The notes: generated by a model from the letters alone, not told the origin. Shown: positions 38,423-48,082, counted from the first letter of the stretch. The stretch is 64,000 nucleotides of DNA from Rhodococcus zopfii NBRC 100606 = JCM 9919 (GCF_001895025.1 NZ_BCXI01000026.1:1-64000), one strand, 5' to 3'. Program-made: numbers and translations.

Positions 38423-39464
38423 TGCTGCGCTGGTTTCCCGCGATCGCCCCGACCTGTCGCGACCGTCCACGCGCACTCGGGCCGCGCGCACTCGGGCCGC
38501 GCGCACTCGGGCCGCGCGCACTCGGGACACGGGTCCACAGTGCGGCGGCCACGAGCGCCGCGGTGCCGAGAGCGATCACCGCAAACGGCCACCATCGCGG
38601 ATCGGCCGTCGTCGTGGTCGTGGCCGGAGGTTCCGCCTGGGCACCGCTGACGCGCGGCAGGGCCTCCGTCGCCGATCTCACGTTGTCCGCGATCCCCGCG
38701 ACGACACCCGCTACCGGTCCGACACCGTCGACGAGTTGTCCCGTCCCCTCGGTCAGCGCCAGTCCACCGTCGTCGAGCATCACGAGGCCGTCGCGAAGCT
38801 GGGGGGAACCCGCAGCGGCCTGGGTCATCCCCGTCACGAACTGGGCGTTCGGATCGGTGAGTTCGCCGGAGAGCTGCCGTGCACCGTCGCGTAGCTGGGA
38901 GAGCCGGTCGAGCGTGTCCGGGCCGAGTCCCTGGGTATCGAGCGTGTCGACGAGCATGCGCAGCTGTCCGGCCGCATTCTGTGCCACCGGATCCGGGGAG
39001 ATTCCGAGTGTGTCGGCGACGGACGTGAGCTGCTCGGTCACCGTTCCCTGCATCGCGCCGAGCCCGGCGAGTCGGCCGACGACCTCGTCGACTCCTCCGC
39101 TGATCTGCGTCGCACCAGCGCCGAGCTGGGCCACCCCGCCGTCGAGCTGAGCAAGTCCGGCCGCGAGCTCTTCCCCGCCCTCTCGCGCCTGCCGGAGACC
39201 GTCCGAGAGCTGCCGCGCGCCGTCGTCGAGCTGACGGCTGCCGCCGGCGAGTTGCCCGACGCCGCCGTCGAGCATCGACAGCGGAAGCCCGGCGCGCTGC
39301 AGCCGGTCGTGGGCCTCGTCGACGCCACCGGAATCGGCTGCCGTGCCCGATGGCTCGGTTACGGTCACCGTCGTGTCCGGTGCATCGAGATAGGCGAATA
39401 CGGAGCCTGTCGCGAGGAGGATCAAGCCGAGCGTGATGAGTATGGAGACCGCACGTGGATGCAC
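38388..39464 (-). CDS. YhgE/Pip-like membrane protein with coiled heptad region
   Basis: About 358 residues from GTG 39462-39464 (a longer frame reaches GTG 39527). An N-terminal transmembrane helix (about 7-27) and a C-terminal one (about 305-325) flank a long extracellular region with repeated (x)QL(x)xG(x)xQL units, as in YhgE/Pip and MmpL-associated proteins. The short C-terminal tail contains a pentapeptide repeat from a DNA tandem repeat. A promoter-like TTGCCA and TGTACC precede the chosen start. Such proteins span the envelope and may assist export or secretion; the function here is unknown. Confidence 0.6.
   Translation of the reverse strand: MHPRAVSILITLGLILLATGSVFAYLDAPDTTVTVTEPSGTAADSGGVDEAHDRLQRAGLPLSMLDGGVGQLAGGSRQLDDGARQLSDGLRQAREGGEELAAGLAQLDGGVAQLGAGATQISGGVDEVVGRLAGLGAMQGTVTEQLTSVADTLGISPDPVAQNAAGQLRMLVDTLDTQGLGPDTLDRLSQLRDGARQLSGELTDPNAQFVTGMTQAAAGSPQLRDGLVMLDDGGLALTEGTGQLVDGVGPVAGVVAGIADNVRSATEALPRVSGAQAEPPATTTTTADPRWWPFAVIALGTAALVAAALWTRVPSARGPSARGPSARGPSARGRSRQVGAIAGNQRSTVSPGRPLSPG
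38471..38526. repeat. 15-bp tandem repeat (about 3.7 copies)
   Basis: GCGCACTCGGGCCGC repeats perfectly and encodes PSARG units near the C-terminus of the Pip-like protein on the minus strand. Its length is a multiple of three, so copy-number change would keep the frame. Confidence 0.85.
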
Positions 39465-39607
39465 GGTCGGCGACGGTACAGATCGGCTATGAGAATTCTC
39501 TGGCAACCCGATGCGTCCGTCTTGCACACCGCGCAGACGGCCGCGCGCCGCCCGCCCCGCGCGTGGGTCCGATGGCCGGGTGGCTGTCGCACCGTGGGCG
39601 GAAATGC

Positions 39608-39642
39608 CGAAGGGCCCCTCCGCGTTGCGGAAGGGCCCTTCG
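39608..39642 (-). terminator. tRNA-Pro terminator
   Basis: A 10-bp perfect stem (CGAAGGGCCC and complement) containing a smaller CCGC/GCGG stem lies 16 bases beyond the tRNA 3' end. Confidence 0.7.
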
Positions 39643-39657
39643 ATGGTGCTTCACGAG

Positions 39658-39731
<74 letters not shown>

Positions 39732-39785
39732 TGATGAACCTCGGTTAGCTTACAGCACCATTCGCCGGAAGATTAAATCGCCTGG

Positions 39786-40739
39786 TCAGCGGGGAGAAAT
39801 CGCACTTTCGGCCGCGCGGTCGGCGGCGGCGAGAGCCTCGTTGCGCGGGGCCGGAACCAGGGTCAGCAGCGTCGCCTCGGGGCGGCAGCAGAACCGGGCC
39901 GGAGCGAACGGCGACGTGCCGACGCCCGCCGACACGTGCAGGCGCATGTGGGCACCCCAACGCGAGGGTCCCTTCACCCGCGACCGATCGATCCGGCAGT
40001 TGGTCACGAGAGCGCCGACGAACGGCAGGCACAGCTGGCCGCCGTGGGTGTGCCCGGCGAGCACCAGGTCGTAGCCGTCGTCGGCGAAACGGTCGAGGAC
40101 CCGCGGCTCCGGCGAATGCGTCAGGCCCAGCTTCAGGTCCGCGAGCGGATTGGGCTGACCGGCGATCGTGTCGTACCGGTCCCGCTCGAGGTGCGGATCG
40201 TCGACGCCGGCCGCTGCGATGCGCACACCCGCGACCTCGAATTCGCGCCGCACGTGTGTCATGTCGTGCCATCCGCGTTCACTGAACGCCGCGCGCAGGT
40301 CGCCCCACGGCAGTGGTGCGCCGTAGACACGCTCGTGGTCCCTGTCGAAGTACCGGAGCGGGTTCTTCAACACGGGCGCGAAGTAGTCGTTGCTGCCGAA
40401 CACGAACAGGCCGGGGCGCGCGAGCAGCCCACCCATCGCCTGCACGACGGCCGGCACGGCCTTCGGATGCGACAGGTTGTCACCGGTGTTGACCACGAGA
40501 TCCGGCTCCAGCCGGTCGAGTTCGCGCAGCCAGTTCTGCTTGAGCCGCTGGTTCGGCATCATGTGCAGATCGCTGAGATGCAGTACGCGCAGCGTCGACG
40601 CGCCCGGATCGAGGACCGGCATGGTCACCTCGCGCAGTGCGAACGCGTTGCGTTCGATCAGCGTGGCGTAGCCGAGTCCGAGGGCAGCCGCGCCGGCGGC
40701 ACCGGCGGCTGCGCGGAAGAGAGCGGAGTGGTCAGGCAC
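39786..40739 (-). CDS. Calcineurin-like metallophosphoesterase, membrane-anchored
   Basis: A 317-residue protein from GTG 40737-40739 with an N-terminal helix (about 5-25) and the full metallophosphoesterase motif set: LSDLHMMP, NTGDNL, FGSNDYF, LTHSPEP and GHTHGGQL. It resembles YkuE/YaeI-type enzymes and the M. tuberculosis Rv3683 protein at the same place relative to ponA2. The substrate could be UDP-lipid intermediates or other phosphoesters; not certain. The family length is normal. Confidence 0.85.
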   Translation of the reverse strand: MPDHSALFRAAAGAAGAAALGLGYATLIERNAFALREVTMPVLDPGASTLRVLHLSDLHMMPNQRLKQNWLRELDRLEPDLVVNTGDNLSHPKAVPAVVQAMGGLLARPGLFVFGSNDYFAPVLKNPLRYFDRDHERVYGAPLPWGDLRAAFSERGWHDMTHVRREFEVAGVRIAAAGVDDPHLERDRYDTIAGQPNPLADLKLGLTHSPEPRVLDRFADDGYDLVLAGHTHGGQLCLPFVGALVTNCRIDRSRVKGPSRWGAHMRLHVSAGVGTSPFAPARFCCRPEATLLTLVPAPRNEALAAADRAAESAISPR

Positions 40740-40805
40740 GGGTCCAGCGTACCGCCGGGGCTGCACTGCGCACGGCCTTCGTCGGGGCCGCGTAGCGTTC
40801 GGTTC

Positions 40806-41282
40806 ATGTCCGAGACCCCGCAGTCCCTCAAGTCCACACTCCGAACCGACCTCACCGCGGCCATGAAGGACAAGGATGCGCTGCGCACCGCGACCTTGCG
40901 GATGCTGCTCGCCGCCGTCCAGACGGAGGAGGTCGCCGGGAAGGAAGCCCGCGAGCTCACCGACGAGGAGGTCGTGAAGGTTCTTGCCCGCGAGTCCAAG
41001 AAGCGCGGCGAGGCCGCCGAGGTCTACACCGAGAACGGTCGGGGGGAACTCGCGGCGAAGGAGCACGCGGAGGCCCGGATCATCGACGACTATCTGCCGA
41101 CGCCGCTCACCGACGCCGAACTCGTCGACGTCGTCGACACCGCGATCGGCCGCGTCGCCGACGAACTGGGCGAGCGGCCGGGTCCGAAGAACATGGGTCA
41201 GGTCATGAAGGTCGCGACCGCGATCGCCGCCGGGAAAGCCGACGGCAAGCGGCTTTCCGCGGCGGTCCGATCGCGGCTGTAG
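40806..41282 (+). CDS. GatB/YqeY domain protein
   Basis: A 158-residue protein of the YqeY family (MKDKDALRTATLRMLLAAVQ; ARIIDDYLPTPLTDAEL; MGQVMKVATAI). The domain equals the tail of GatB amidotransferase, which contacts tRNA, but the role of free-standing copies is unknown. The start is ATG 40806. It is divergent from the phosphoesterase and convergent with ponA2, with only 4 bp between stop codons, so one of them must read into the other. Confidence 0.88.
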   Translation: MSETPQSLKSTLRTDLTAAMKDKDALRTATLRMLLAAVQTEEVAGKEARELTDEEVVKVLARESKKRGEAAEVYTENGRGELAAKEHAEARIIDDYLPTPLTDAELVDVVDTAIGRVADELGERPGPKNMGQVMKVATAIAAGKADGKRLSAAVRSRL

Positions 41283-41286
41283 ATCC

Positions 41287-43728
41287 TCAGTTGGCGCCGG
41301 GGCCGTCGCCCTCGGAGGCCGGCGGCGCCTCGGATTCCGGTTCGGACGTCGGCGACTGGGGAGGCCGGTTCGGGATCGGGGCCGGCGCGTTCGGCGAGGT
41401 CGTGTCCGGCACCTGGCTTCCGCTGGGCCGGGCGGGCGTCGCCGTGGTCGTCGGTGCCGCCCGGACGGTCCCGTCGCTGATGTAGATCGTGATCGTCGAA
41501 CCGGGCACCGCGGAACCGGAGGGTGCGCTGTTCTTGACGGTGCCGGCGCGTTCCTCGCCCTTGACGGTGAGTTCGGTGACGGTGAATCCGGCGTCCTGCA
41601 GCCGCGAGATGGCCTGCCGGCTGTTCAGACCGGTCACGTCGGGGACCTGGGCGTTGCCCGCGCCGCGCACGTACTTCTGGTCGACCGGCGGCAGTTCGAT
41701 CGGCCCGAACTTGGCGGCGACGGGCAGCATCGCGCTGAACCAGGTGCGGGCCGGCTCGGTGCCGCCGAACAGGTTGCCGTTGTAGCAGGGACGCACGGGG
41801 CCACTGCAGATCTCACCGGGGGTGGGGGAGTCGCCGTAGGTGTACACGGCGCCCGCGTACTGGTTGGTGAATCCGAGGAACGCCGAGGACATGTGCGATT
41901 CGGTGGTTCCGGTCTTCGCGGACACCGGCAGGCTCCAGCCGACCGAGCCGGCCGCGCCGGACGCGGTGCCGCCACCGGCGGTGTCCTTGCTCATCGCATT
42001 GGCGAGGGTATCGGCGAGACCGGGTTCGACGACCTGCTCGCAGGCCTGCTGAGTGATCGGCACCGGCTTGCCCTCGCGGTCGAACACCCCGTCGATCGGC
42101 GACGGCGGGCACCACGTGCCGTGCGAGGCCAGTGTTGCGGCCACGTTCGACAGTTCGAGCGGGTTGATCCAGGTCGGGCCCAGCGTGTAGGAGCCGAGGT
42201 GCTGGTCCTTCTGCATGTCGGCCATGCTCTGCTCACCGAAACCCGAGGTGTTCGCCTGTGAGTACGACCGCAAGCCCAGCCGCACCGACATGTCGACGAC
42301 CGGGTCGACACCCGTCGCCTCGATCAGCTTGACGAAGGCGGTGTTCGGCGATTGCGCGAGCGCGTCGGTCACCGACAGCTGCGGCGGGTAAGGTCCGGCG
42401 TTCTCGACGCAGTACGTCAGGGGAGGACAGCCCTTGGCGCCACCGTCGCCGAGGCCTCGGGCGTTGTAGCGGGCGGGCACGTCGAGGACGGCGCTGGTGC
42501 CGAGGCCCTTCTCCATCGCCGCAGCGACCGTGAAGATCTTGAAGATCGATCCGGCACCGTGGCCGGCGAGGGAGTAGGGCTGCGGCTGCACGGTTTCGTT
42601 CGCGTCCCCGTTGAGGCCGTAGACGCGGCTCGATCCCATCGCGAGAACGCGATGCGAATCCTGGCCGGGTCGGACCACGTTCATCACTGTGGCGACGTCG
42701 TCGACCGTGGGGCTGGTGAAGGCGTCGAGAGAGGTCTTGACCGACGCCTGCACCTCGGGGTCGAGCGTGGTGCGGATCAGGTAGCCGCCCTTGTCGATCT
42801 GCTCGCGGGACAACCCGGAGCTCTCGAGATAGCGCAGCGCGTAGTCGCAGAAGAAGCCGCGGTCGCCGGCGGCGATGCAGCCGCGCGGGAGGGTGTTCGG
42901 CTCGGGCAGGACACCGAGCGGCTCGCTCTTCGCGGCGCGGATCTCGTCGGCCCGCTCGGGAATGTTCTGGATCATCGTGTCGAGCACGACGTTGCGGCGT
43001 TCGAGCACGCCGTCCTCGTTCGTGTACGGGTTCAGTGCGGAGCTGGACTGCACCATGCCCGCGAGCATCGCGGACTGGGGGATGTTCAGGTCCTTCGCGT
43101 CGATCCCGAAGTAGGTCTGGGCCGCGTCCTGGATCCCGAACGATCCGTTGCCGAAGGGCACCAGGTTCAGATAGCGGGTGAGGATCTCGTCCTTCGTCAG
43201 TTCCTCGTCGAGGGTGAGAGCCATCCGGATCTCGCGGATCTTGCGGGCCGGGGTCGTCTCGATCGCCGCGCGGCGCTCGGCGTCGGTCTTGGCGACGACG
43301 TGGAGCAGATAGTTCTTCACGTACTGCTGGTCGATGGTGGATGCGCCCTGTTCGACCTGCCCGCTGGTGGTGTTGGTGAGGAACGCGCGGATCGTGCCCT
43401 GCCAGTCGACACCCTTGTGCTCGGGGAACCGCTTGTCCTCGATCGAGACGATCGCGAGTTTCATCTCGTTGGAGATGCGGTCACTGGGCACTTCGAAGCG
43501 ACGCTGGTCGTACAGCCAGGCGATGGGGTTACCGGCGGCGTCGACCATCGTGGTCACCGCAGGTACGACACCTTCGACGAGTTCGGCGGAGCTGTTGTCC
43601 ACGGTGTCCGCGGCCCGGTTCGAGACGTAGCCGAAACCGCCTGCGGCCGGAAACAGCATTCCCGCCAGTAGGACGCCGCCGAGGGCCGTGCAACCGGCGA
43701 GCTTCGCCACCGTATTTCGGATCGACAC
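41287..43728 (-). CDS. ponA2: Bifunctional class A penicillin-binding protein PonA2
   Basis: An 813-residue peptidoglycan synthase from GTG 43726-43728. The N-terminal transmembrane helix is followed by a glycosyltransferase domain (catalytic EDKRFPEHKG; QGASTIDQQYVK) and a transpeptidase domain with SIFK (AGSIFK), SPN and KTGTTES motifs. A C-terminal PASTA domain (about 690-755) and a Pro/Glu-rich tail end the protein. Neighbour whiB4 on the other strand and the phosphoesterase match the Rv3681c-Rv3683 order of M. tuberculosis, so PonA2 rather than PonA1. PonA2 is linked to survival of stress in mycobacteria. Confidence 0.93.
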   Translation of the reverse strand: MSIRNTVAKLAGCTALGGVLLAGMLFPAAGGFGYVSNRAADTVDNSSAELVEGVVPAVTTMVDAAGNPIAWLYDQRRFEVPSDRISNEMKLAIVSIEDKRFPEHKGVDWQGTIRAFLTNTTSGQVEQGASTIDQQYVKNYLLHVVAKTDAERRAAIETTPARKIREIRMALTLDEELTKDEILTRYLNLVPFGNGSFGIQDAAQTYFGIDAKDLNIPQSAMLAGMVQSSSALNPYTNEDGVLERRNVVLDTMIQNIPERADEIRAAKSEPLGVLPEPNTLPRGCIAAGDRGFFCDYALRYLESSGLSREQIDKGGYLIRTTLDPEVQASVKTSLDAFTSPTVDDVATVMNVVRPGQDSHRVLAMGSSRVYGLNGDANETVQPQPYSLAGHGAGSIFKIFTVAAAMEKGLGTSAVLDVPARYNARGLGDGGAKGCPPLTYCVENAGPYPPQLSVTDALAQSPNTAFVKLIEATGVDPVVDMSVRLGLRSYSQANTSGFGEQSMADMQKDQHLGSYTLGPTWINPLELSNVAATLASHGTWCPPSPIDGVFDREGKPVPITQQACEQVVEPGLADTLANAMSKDTAGGGTASGAAGSVGWSLPVSAKTGTTESHMSSAFLGFTNQYAGAVYTYGDSPTPGEICSGPVRPCYNGNLFGGTEPARTWFSAMLPVAAKFGPIELPPVDQKYVRGAGNAQVPDVTGLNSRQAISRLQDAGFTVTELTVKGEERAGTVKNSAPSGSAVPGSTITIYISDGTVRAAPTTTATPARPSGSQVPDTTSPNAPAPIPNRPPQSPTSEPESEAPPASEGDGPGAN

Positions 43729-43832
43729 GGCTACACCCTACGTGCCACCGCGCCGATTCGACGCTTCGGTAGCGCCGAAAAGCCTCCGACGTGCAGGTAT
43801 GGACGGGCGTACCAGAAAAGTGTTTGTTCGCC

Positions 43833-43861
43833 TTGCGCGCTGGGGACTCTTTACCTAGATT
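43833..43861 (+). promoter_or_regulatory. whiB4 promoter
   Basis: TTGCGC (43833-43838), 17 bases, TAGATT (43856-43861). The transcript would start near 43868, leaving a 5' leader of about 120 bases. Confidence 0.6.
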
Positions 43862-43871
43862 GAGACATCAG

Positions 43872-43887
43872 TGTGATGCAGGTAACA
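43872..43887. promoter_or_regulatory. Candidate CRP site in the whiB4 leader
   Basis: TGTGATGCAGGTAACA matches the CRP consensus TGTGA-N6-TCACA except at one base. It lies just after the predicted start of transcription, a repressing position. The crp gene is 4.9 kb downstream in this window. Confidence 0.45.
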
Positions 43888-43989
43888 CCTCAATAGGAAC
43901 GCGGCGCCGACTACTGCTGCTACGCAGGCGGTCTGCGCGGACTTCCGGAACTCCGCAACACGGTGTTCGGAGAGTGAAGGGGCAACTGA

Positions 43990-44313
43990 ATGCACATGGC
44001 GACTCCGATGGCCCGGCTCGACGTAGACCAAGCAGAGGCCCGTATCGCCTGGGTGACCCAGGCGCGGTGCCGAGAAGTGGATCCCGACCAATTGTTCGTG
44101 CGAGGCGCAGCACAGCGCAAGGCCGCGGTCATCTGCAGGCACTGCCCGGTGATGCTGCAGTGCGGTGCGGATGCACTGGACAATCGCGTGGAGTTCGGTG
44201 TGTGGGGAGGCATGACCGAGCGCCAGCGTCGCGCACTGCTCAAGCAGCATCCCGAGGTCGAGTCCTGGGCCGACTTCTTCGAAGCGCAGCGTCAGCACCA
44301 AAACGCCGTCTAG
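43990..44313 (+). CDS. whiB4: WhiB-family iron-sulfur regulator (WhiB4-like)
   Basis: A 107-residue Wbl protein. Four cysteines (27, 49, 52, 58; CRHCPVMLQC) bind a redox-sensitive 4Fe-4S cluster; GVWGG (70-74) forms the turn used in sigma-factor binding, followed by a basic tail. The location beside ponA2 and divergent to it, and next to two ArsA-like ATPases, equals that of mycobacterial whiB4, an oxidative-stress regulator. AGTGAAGGGG precedes the ATG; the long leader carries a CRP-like site. Confidence 0.88.
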   Translation: MHMATPMARLDVDQAEARIAWVTQARCREVDPDQLFVRGAAQRKAAVICRHCPVMLQCGADALDNRVEFGVWGGMTERQRRALLKQHPEVESWADFFEAQRQHQNAV

Positions 44314-44361
44314 GTACAGGTCCCACGCCTCCCGGCACCGTCGACCGTTCGACGACCGGCA

Positions 44362-44387
44362 GACCCGCGGGTCATCCCTCGCGGGTC
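44362..44387. terminator. Terminator between whiB4 and the ArsA-like operon
   Basis: GACCCGCG and its complement, 10-base loop, overlapping the 3' end of the minus-strand ATPase gene and 49 bases beyond the whiB4 stop. Confidence 0.5.
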
Positions 44388-45514
44388 AGCTGGTCTCCGA
44401 CGGCTCGCAGCGCCTCGAGATCGGACACCTCGAACGGCAACGACGGCACCCCGACCAGCGGTACCCGGGGGTGCGCAGCGGTGAACCTGCCCAGTAGGTG
44501 CAGTTCCCGTTTCGCGGTCACCGCTCGATGCGCGTGAATCCGCAACACCGCCTCGGCAGGCTGGTTGTCGTCGCGTTTCTGCTCCGCGAGCGCATCGGCT
44601 GCGGTCGAGGCGTGATCGGCCGACAACGTCGCCAACGTCGGATGGGTCCGATTGAGAACGAGGCCGGCCAGGGGCATGCCGTCCGTGCTCAGTCGCTCGA
44701 CGAAGAACGACGCCTCGCGCAGCGCGTCCGGTTCGGGCGCCGCGACGACGACGAAGTGCGTCCCCGGCTGTTGCAGCAGGCGATACGTGCGGTTCGCGCG
44801 TTCGCGGAATCCGCCGAACATCGAATCGAGGGACTGCACGAACGCGGACGCGTCGGACAGCATCTGACTGCCCACGATCGTCGACACCGCCTTCAGAGCG
44901 AGTCCCATGGCACCGGTCACCAGGCGGCCGAGCCCACGGCCCGGTGCGGTGAACATGCGGATCATGCGGCCGTCGAGGAACGAACCCAGCCGCTGGGGCG
45001 CGTCCAGGAAATCCAGCGCGTTCCGGGACGGCGGAGTGTCCACCACGATCAGATCCCACGAGTCGCTCGCCGCGAGCTGCCCCAGCTTCTCCATCGCCAT
45101 GTACTCCTGCGTGCCGGAGAACGACGACGCCACCGTCTGATAGAACGGGTTGTCGAGAATCTGCTGGGCCTTGTCCGGCGCCGAATGCTCGATCACCATG
45201 TCGTCGAAGGTGCGACGCATGTTCAGCATCATCGCGTGCAGTTCACCCGGCGTGTCCGGCGCGAGCTTCACCGGCTGCGGACTGTTGTCCAGGGCCGCCA
45301 CCCCGAGCGCCTGTGCGAGACGCCGGGCCGGGTCGATCGTCAGCACCACGACCTTGCGGCCGCGCTCCGCCGCGCGCAGCGCGAGTGCCGCCGCGGTCGT
45401 CGTCTTGCCGACACCCCCGGATCCGCAGCACACGATGACCCGGGACGCCGGGTCGGTGAGGATCTGCCCGAAGTCCAGGACCGCACCGCCACCGCGCGCG
45501 TGCGGGCCGGTCAT
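44372..45514 (-). CDS. ArsA-like P-loop ATPase (Rv3680-type)
   Basis: A 380-residue ATPase with deviant Walker [18 protein letters not shown], Switch [13 protein letters not shown] and Switch [16 protein letters not shown], the signature of the ArsA/Get3 family. No arsenite-binding cysteine set is seen. In mycobacteria the Rv3679-Rv3680 pair forms a complex linked to stress tolerance. The start overlaps the stop of the partner gene by ATGA. Two different half-size ATPases, each with a P-loop, could form a heterodimer equal to the two halves of ArsA. Confidence 0.85.
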   Translation of the reverse strand: MTGPHARGGGAVLDFGQILTDPASRVIVCCGSGGVGKTTTAAALALRAAERGRKVVVLTIDPARRLAQALGVAALDNSPQPVKLAPDTPGELHAMMLNMRRTFDDMVIEHSAPDKAQQILDNPFYQTVASSFSGTQEYMAMEKLGQLAASDSWDLIVVDTPPSRNALDFLDAPQRLGSFLDGRMIRMFTAPGRGLGRLVTGAMGLALKAVSTIVGSQMLSDASAFVQSLDSMFGGFRERANRTYRLLQQPGTHFVVVAAPEPDALREASFFVERLSTDGMPLAGLVLNRTHPTLATLSADHASTAADALAEQKRDDNQPAEAVLRIHAHRAVTAKRELHLLGRFTAAHPRVPLVGVPSLPFEVSDLEALRAVGDQLTREG

Positions 45515-46524
45515 CGGACACCCTGTTCGCCGAGGATCTCCGCGAGCTCGTAGAGCCCCCCGAGATCGATGCCGTCGGCCAGCGCCGGGAGCGTCATCCG
45601 TGCCACCTTCACGTCGTCGAGTTGGGCGGCGCTGTCCTGCTGCGCCTTCAGTGTCGAGGCATGCTCGATGGTCTCGGTGAGCAGTCCCGCGAAGTCGGAA
45701 TCGGACACCTTCAGGCCGGCACGATCGAACGCGGTCCGCACCGATCCGCTGTCGATGCGCCCGGCTGCGACGTCGTCGACGAGTTCACCGGGCAGGTACT
45801 CGGGCACGGTGCGGTTGACGATCACCGTGCCGAGCCGCAGATCCGCGGCCTGCAGTTCCTCGACGGCATCGGTGGTTTCCTGCACCGGCAGCGCCTCGAG
45901 CAGCGTCACCAGATGCACGACCGTGTCGTCCGAATGCAGCAGCCGCACCACGCCTTCGCTCTGCGAGCGGATCGGACCGGACTTCGCCAGATCCGCCATC
46001 GCCTGCGTCACGTCGAGGAAGCTGGCGATGCGGCCGGTCGGTGGCGAATCCACCACCACCGCGTCGTACATCCGGCCCCCGCGCGCGTCGGAGCGCACCA
46101 CGCACTCCTTGATCTTGCCGGTGAGGATGACATCCCGCAGACCCGGCGCGAGGGTCGTCGCGAATTCGACGGCACCGATGCGGCGCATCGCCCGGCCTGC
46201 GAAACCGAGGTTGTAGAACATGTCGAGGTATTCGAGGAACGCCGCTTCGATGTCGACGGCCAGGGCCATCACGACCCCGCCGCCGTCCGCGGTGGCGACC
46301 TTCGTCTCCACCGGCGGCAGCGGCGGCACGTCGAACAGCTGCGCGATGCCCTGCCTGCCCTCCACCTCCACCAGCAGAACCTTGCGGCCCTCGGCCGCCA
46401 GAGCGAGCGCCAGGGCGGCCGCGACCGTCGACTTTCCGGTGCCGCCCTTGCCGGACACGAAGTGCAGCCGCGCCTCCGCGGCCTTCGCCGGCCAGATGCC
46501 GGGCTGTGCTGTCGGTGTTGCCAC
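45511..46524 (-). CDS. ArsA-like P-loop ATPase (Rv3679-type)
   Basis: A 337-residue ATPase starting at GTG 46522-46524. Walker A is [16 protein letters not shown], Switch [19 protein letters not shown]. Unlike its partner, its P-loop has the KGGTGKS form with the intradimer lysine of the MinD/ArsA superfamily. It is the first gene of a two-gene operon; coupling to the next gene is by a 4-bp overlap. Long upstream in-frame extension is possible but lacks a ribosome site. It is divergent from the DUF4177 gene. Confidence 0.85.
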   Translation of the reverse strand: MATPTAQPGIWPAKAAEARLHFVSGKGGTGKSTVAAALALALAAEGRKVLLVEVEGRQGIAQLFDVPPLPPVETKVATADGGGVVMALAVDIEAAFLEYLDMFYNLGFAGRAMRRIGAVEFATTLAPGLRDVILTGKIKECVVRSDARGGRMYDAVVVDSPPTGRIASFLDVTQAMADLAKSGPIRSQSEGVVRLLHSDDTVVHLVTLLEALPVQETTDAVEELQAADLRLGTVIVNRTVPEYLPGELVDDVAAGRIDSGSVRTAFDRAGLKVSDSDFAGLLTETIEHASTLKAQQDSAAQLDDVKVARMTLPALADGIDLGGLYELAEILGEQGVR

Positions 46525-46600
46525 GAGGGTGAGCCTATAAGTGACCGACCGCGGAATGCGCCCGATAGTGTCAGACAGCATCTCGACAGAGGAGAAACAC

Positions 46601-46765
46601 ATGAGCGAATTGACCACCTGGGAGTACGCGACCGTACCGCTGCTCACCCACGCGACGAAGCAGATCCTCGACACCTGGGGTTCCGACGGCTGGGAACTGG
46701 TGACGGTGCTGCAGGGCCCGACCGGTGAGCAGCACGTCGCGTACCTGAAGCGACCGAAGGGCTGA
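46601..46765 (+). CDS. DUF4177-type small protein
   Basis: A 54-residue protein (MSELTTWEYATVPLL ... GWELVTVLQG) typical of small actinobacterial proteins with the DGWELV motif, encoded next to a RidA gene as Rv3678A is in M. tuberculosis. It has a GAGGAGA ribosome site and lies 4 bp before the next gene. Function unknown. Confidence 0.82.
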   Translation: MSELTTWEYATVPLLTHATKQILDTWGSDGWELVTVLQGPTGEQHVAYLKRPKG

Positions 46766-46769
46766 TCAG

Positions 46770-47234
46770 GTGACGGAACAGAACTGGACGTCCCGGCTCG
46801 CCGAACTCGGCATCGAACTGCCCCCGGTCGCCGCGCCGGTGGCCGCCTACGTGCCGGCGGTGCGCACCGGCGACCACGTCTACACCTCGGGGCAGCTCCC
46901 GTTCGTCGACGGCAAGCTGCAGCTGACCGGCAAGGTCGGTGACGCCGTCACCGCCGAGGACGCGAAGGCCGCCGCGCGCATCGCCGCGCTCAACGCACTG
47001 GCCGCCATCGACGGTCTCGTCGGGCTCGACAACGTGGTGCGCATCGTGAAGGTCGTCGGATTCGTCGCTTCCGCAGACGGGTTCACCGGGCAGCCCGGTG
47101 TCGTCAACGGTGCGTCGGAGTTCCTCGGGGAGGTCTTCGGGGACGCGGGCGTGCACGCCCGTTCGGCGGTCGGTGTCGCCGAGCTTCCGCTGGCCGCGCC
47201 CGTCGAGGTCGAACTCATCGCCGAGGTGCGCTGA
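46770..47234 (+). CDS. RidA-family enamine/imine deaminase-like protein
   Basis: A 154-residue YjgF/RidA-like protein of the longer subclass (Rv3678c type): YTSGQLPFVDGKLQLTGKVG, AALNALAAIDGLVGLDNVVRIVKVVGFV. The arginine expected in true RidA at the active site is not clear, so deaminase activity is uncertain. The start is GTG at 46770, in operon with the DUF4177 gene. Confidence 0.85.
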   Translation: MTEQNWTSRLAELGIELPPVAAPVAAYVPAVRTGDHVYTSGQLPFVDGKLQLTGKVGDAVTAEDAKAAARIAALNALAAIDGLVGLDNVVRIVKVVGFVASADGFTGQPGVVNGASEFLGEVFGDAGVHARSAVGVAELPLAAPVEVELIAEVR

Positions 47235-47293
47235 CCTCGAACGCTGTCCGTAGAGTGGGGTGAATCGCACCGTCGTCACGAAAGAGGTCGAGC

Positions 47294-48082
47294 ATGGCGC
47301 TGGTTCACCCCGCCTACGCGCAGTTGCGCCAGGTCACCGCGAATGCGGCGGTGGTACTGGCCGAGAACCCGTCGGTGATGTCCCTCGAGGGCACCAACAC
47401 CTGGATCCTGCGGGCACCGGGCAGCGACGAATGCGTCGTGGTGGACCCGGGTCCGCTCGACGAAGCGCATCTCGCCCGCATCGCCCAGGTCCCGGTCGCG
47501 TTGACCCTGATCAGTCACCGGCACTACGACCACACCGAAGGTGCCGGCCGGTTCGCGGAACTGACCGGCAATCCGGTCTGCGCCGTCGACTCGGCGCACC
47601 GGCACGGCGGCGGTCGCGGACTCGAGGACGGCGAGGTCATCGAGGCCGCCGGGTTGCGGATCCGGGTTCTCGCGACCCCCGGTCACACCGCGGACTCGTT
47701 GTCCTTCGTGCTCGAGGACGACCGCAGCGTCCTCACCGCCGACACCATCCTCGGTCGCGGCACCACGGTCCTCGACGACGCCGACGGCGACCTCGGCGAC
47801 TACCTCGGTTCGCTGCGGCGCCTGCTCGATCTGGGATCCGGCTACACGATGCTGCCCGGTCACGGCCCCGACCATCCGGACCTCGAGCCGATCGCCCGCG
47901 CCTATCTCGCACATCGTGAGGAACGACTCCAACAGGTCCGCACCGCGCTGCGCGTACTGGGCGACGGCGCGACCCCGCGCAGCGTCGTCGAACACGTCTA
48001 CGCCGACGTCGACCGGTCGCTGTGGGATGCCGCCGAGAAATCGGTCAACGTGCAACTGGAATACCTGCGTAGTTTCGCCTGA
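47294..48082 (+). CDS. Metallo-beta-lactamase fold hydrolase
   Basis: A 262-residue MBL-fold enzyme with the zinc motif ISHRHYDHTEG (HxHxDH variant with R/Y), ATPGHTADSLSFVL and LPGHGPDHPD. The family comprises LACTB2-like hydrolases and RNases. The last 60 residues are a helical domain like LACTB2. It corresponds to Rv3677c beside crp. A start at ATG 47294 with AAAGAGG upstream. Confidence 0.88.
   Translation: MALVHPAYAQLRQVTANAAVVLAENPSVMSLEGTNTWILRAPGSDECVVVDPGPLDEAHLARIAQVPVALTLISHRHYDHTEGAGRFAELTGNPVCAVDSAHRHGGGRGLEDGEVIEAAGLRIRVLATPGHTADSLSFVLEDDRSVLTADTILGRGTTVLDDADGDLGDYLGSLRRLLDLGSGYTMLPGHGPDHPDLEPIARAYLAHREERLQQVRTALRVLGDGATPRSVVEHVYADVDRSLWDAAEKSVNVQLEYLRSFA

Noticed and set aside
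38471-38526. Possible CRISPR-like array
   Set aside because: The unit is 15 bp without spacers and encodes PSARG repeats; no cas genes are present anywhere in the window.
39465-39527. Longer start of the Pip-like protein at GTG 39527
   Set aside because: No ribosome site, and a promoter-like element lies inside this stretch.
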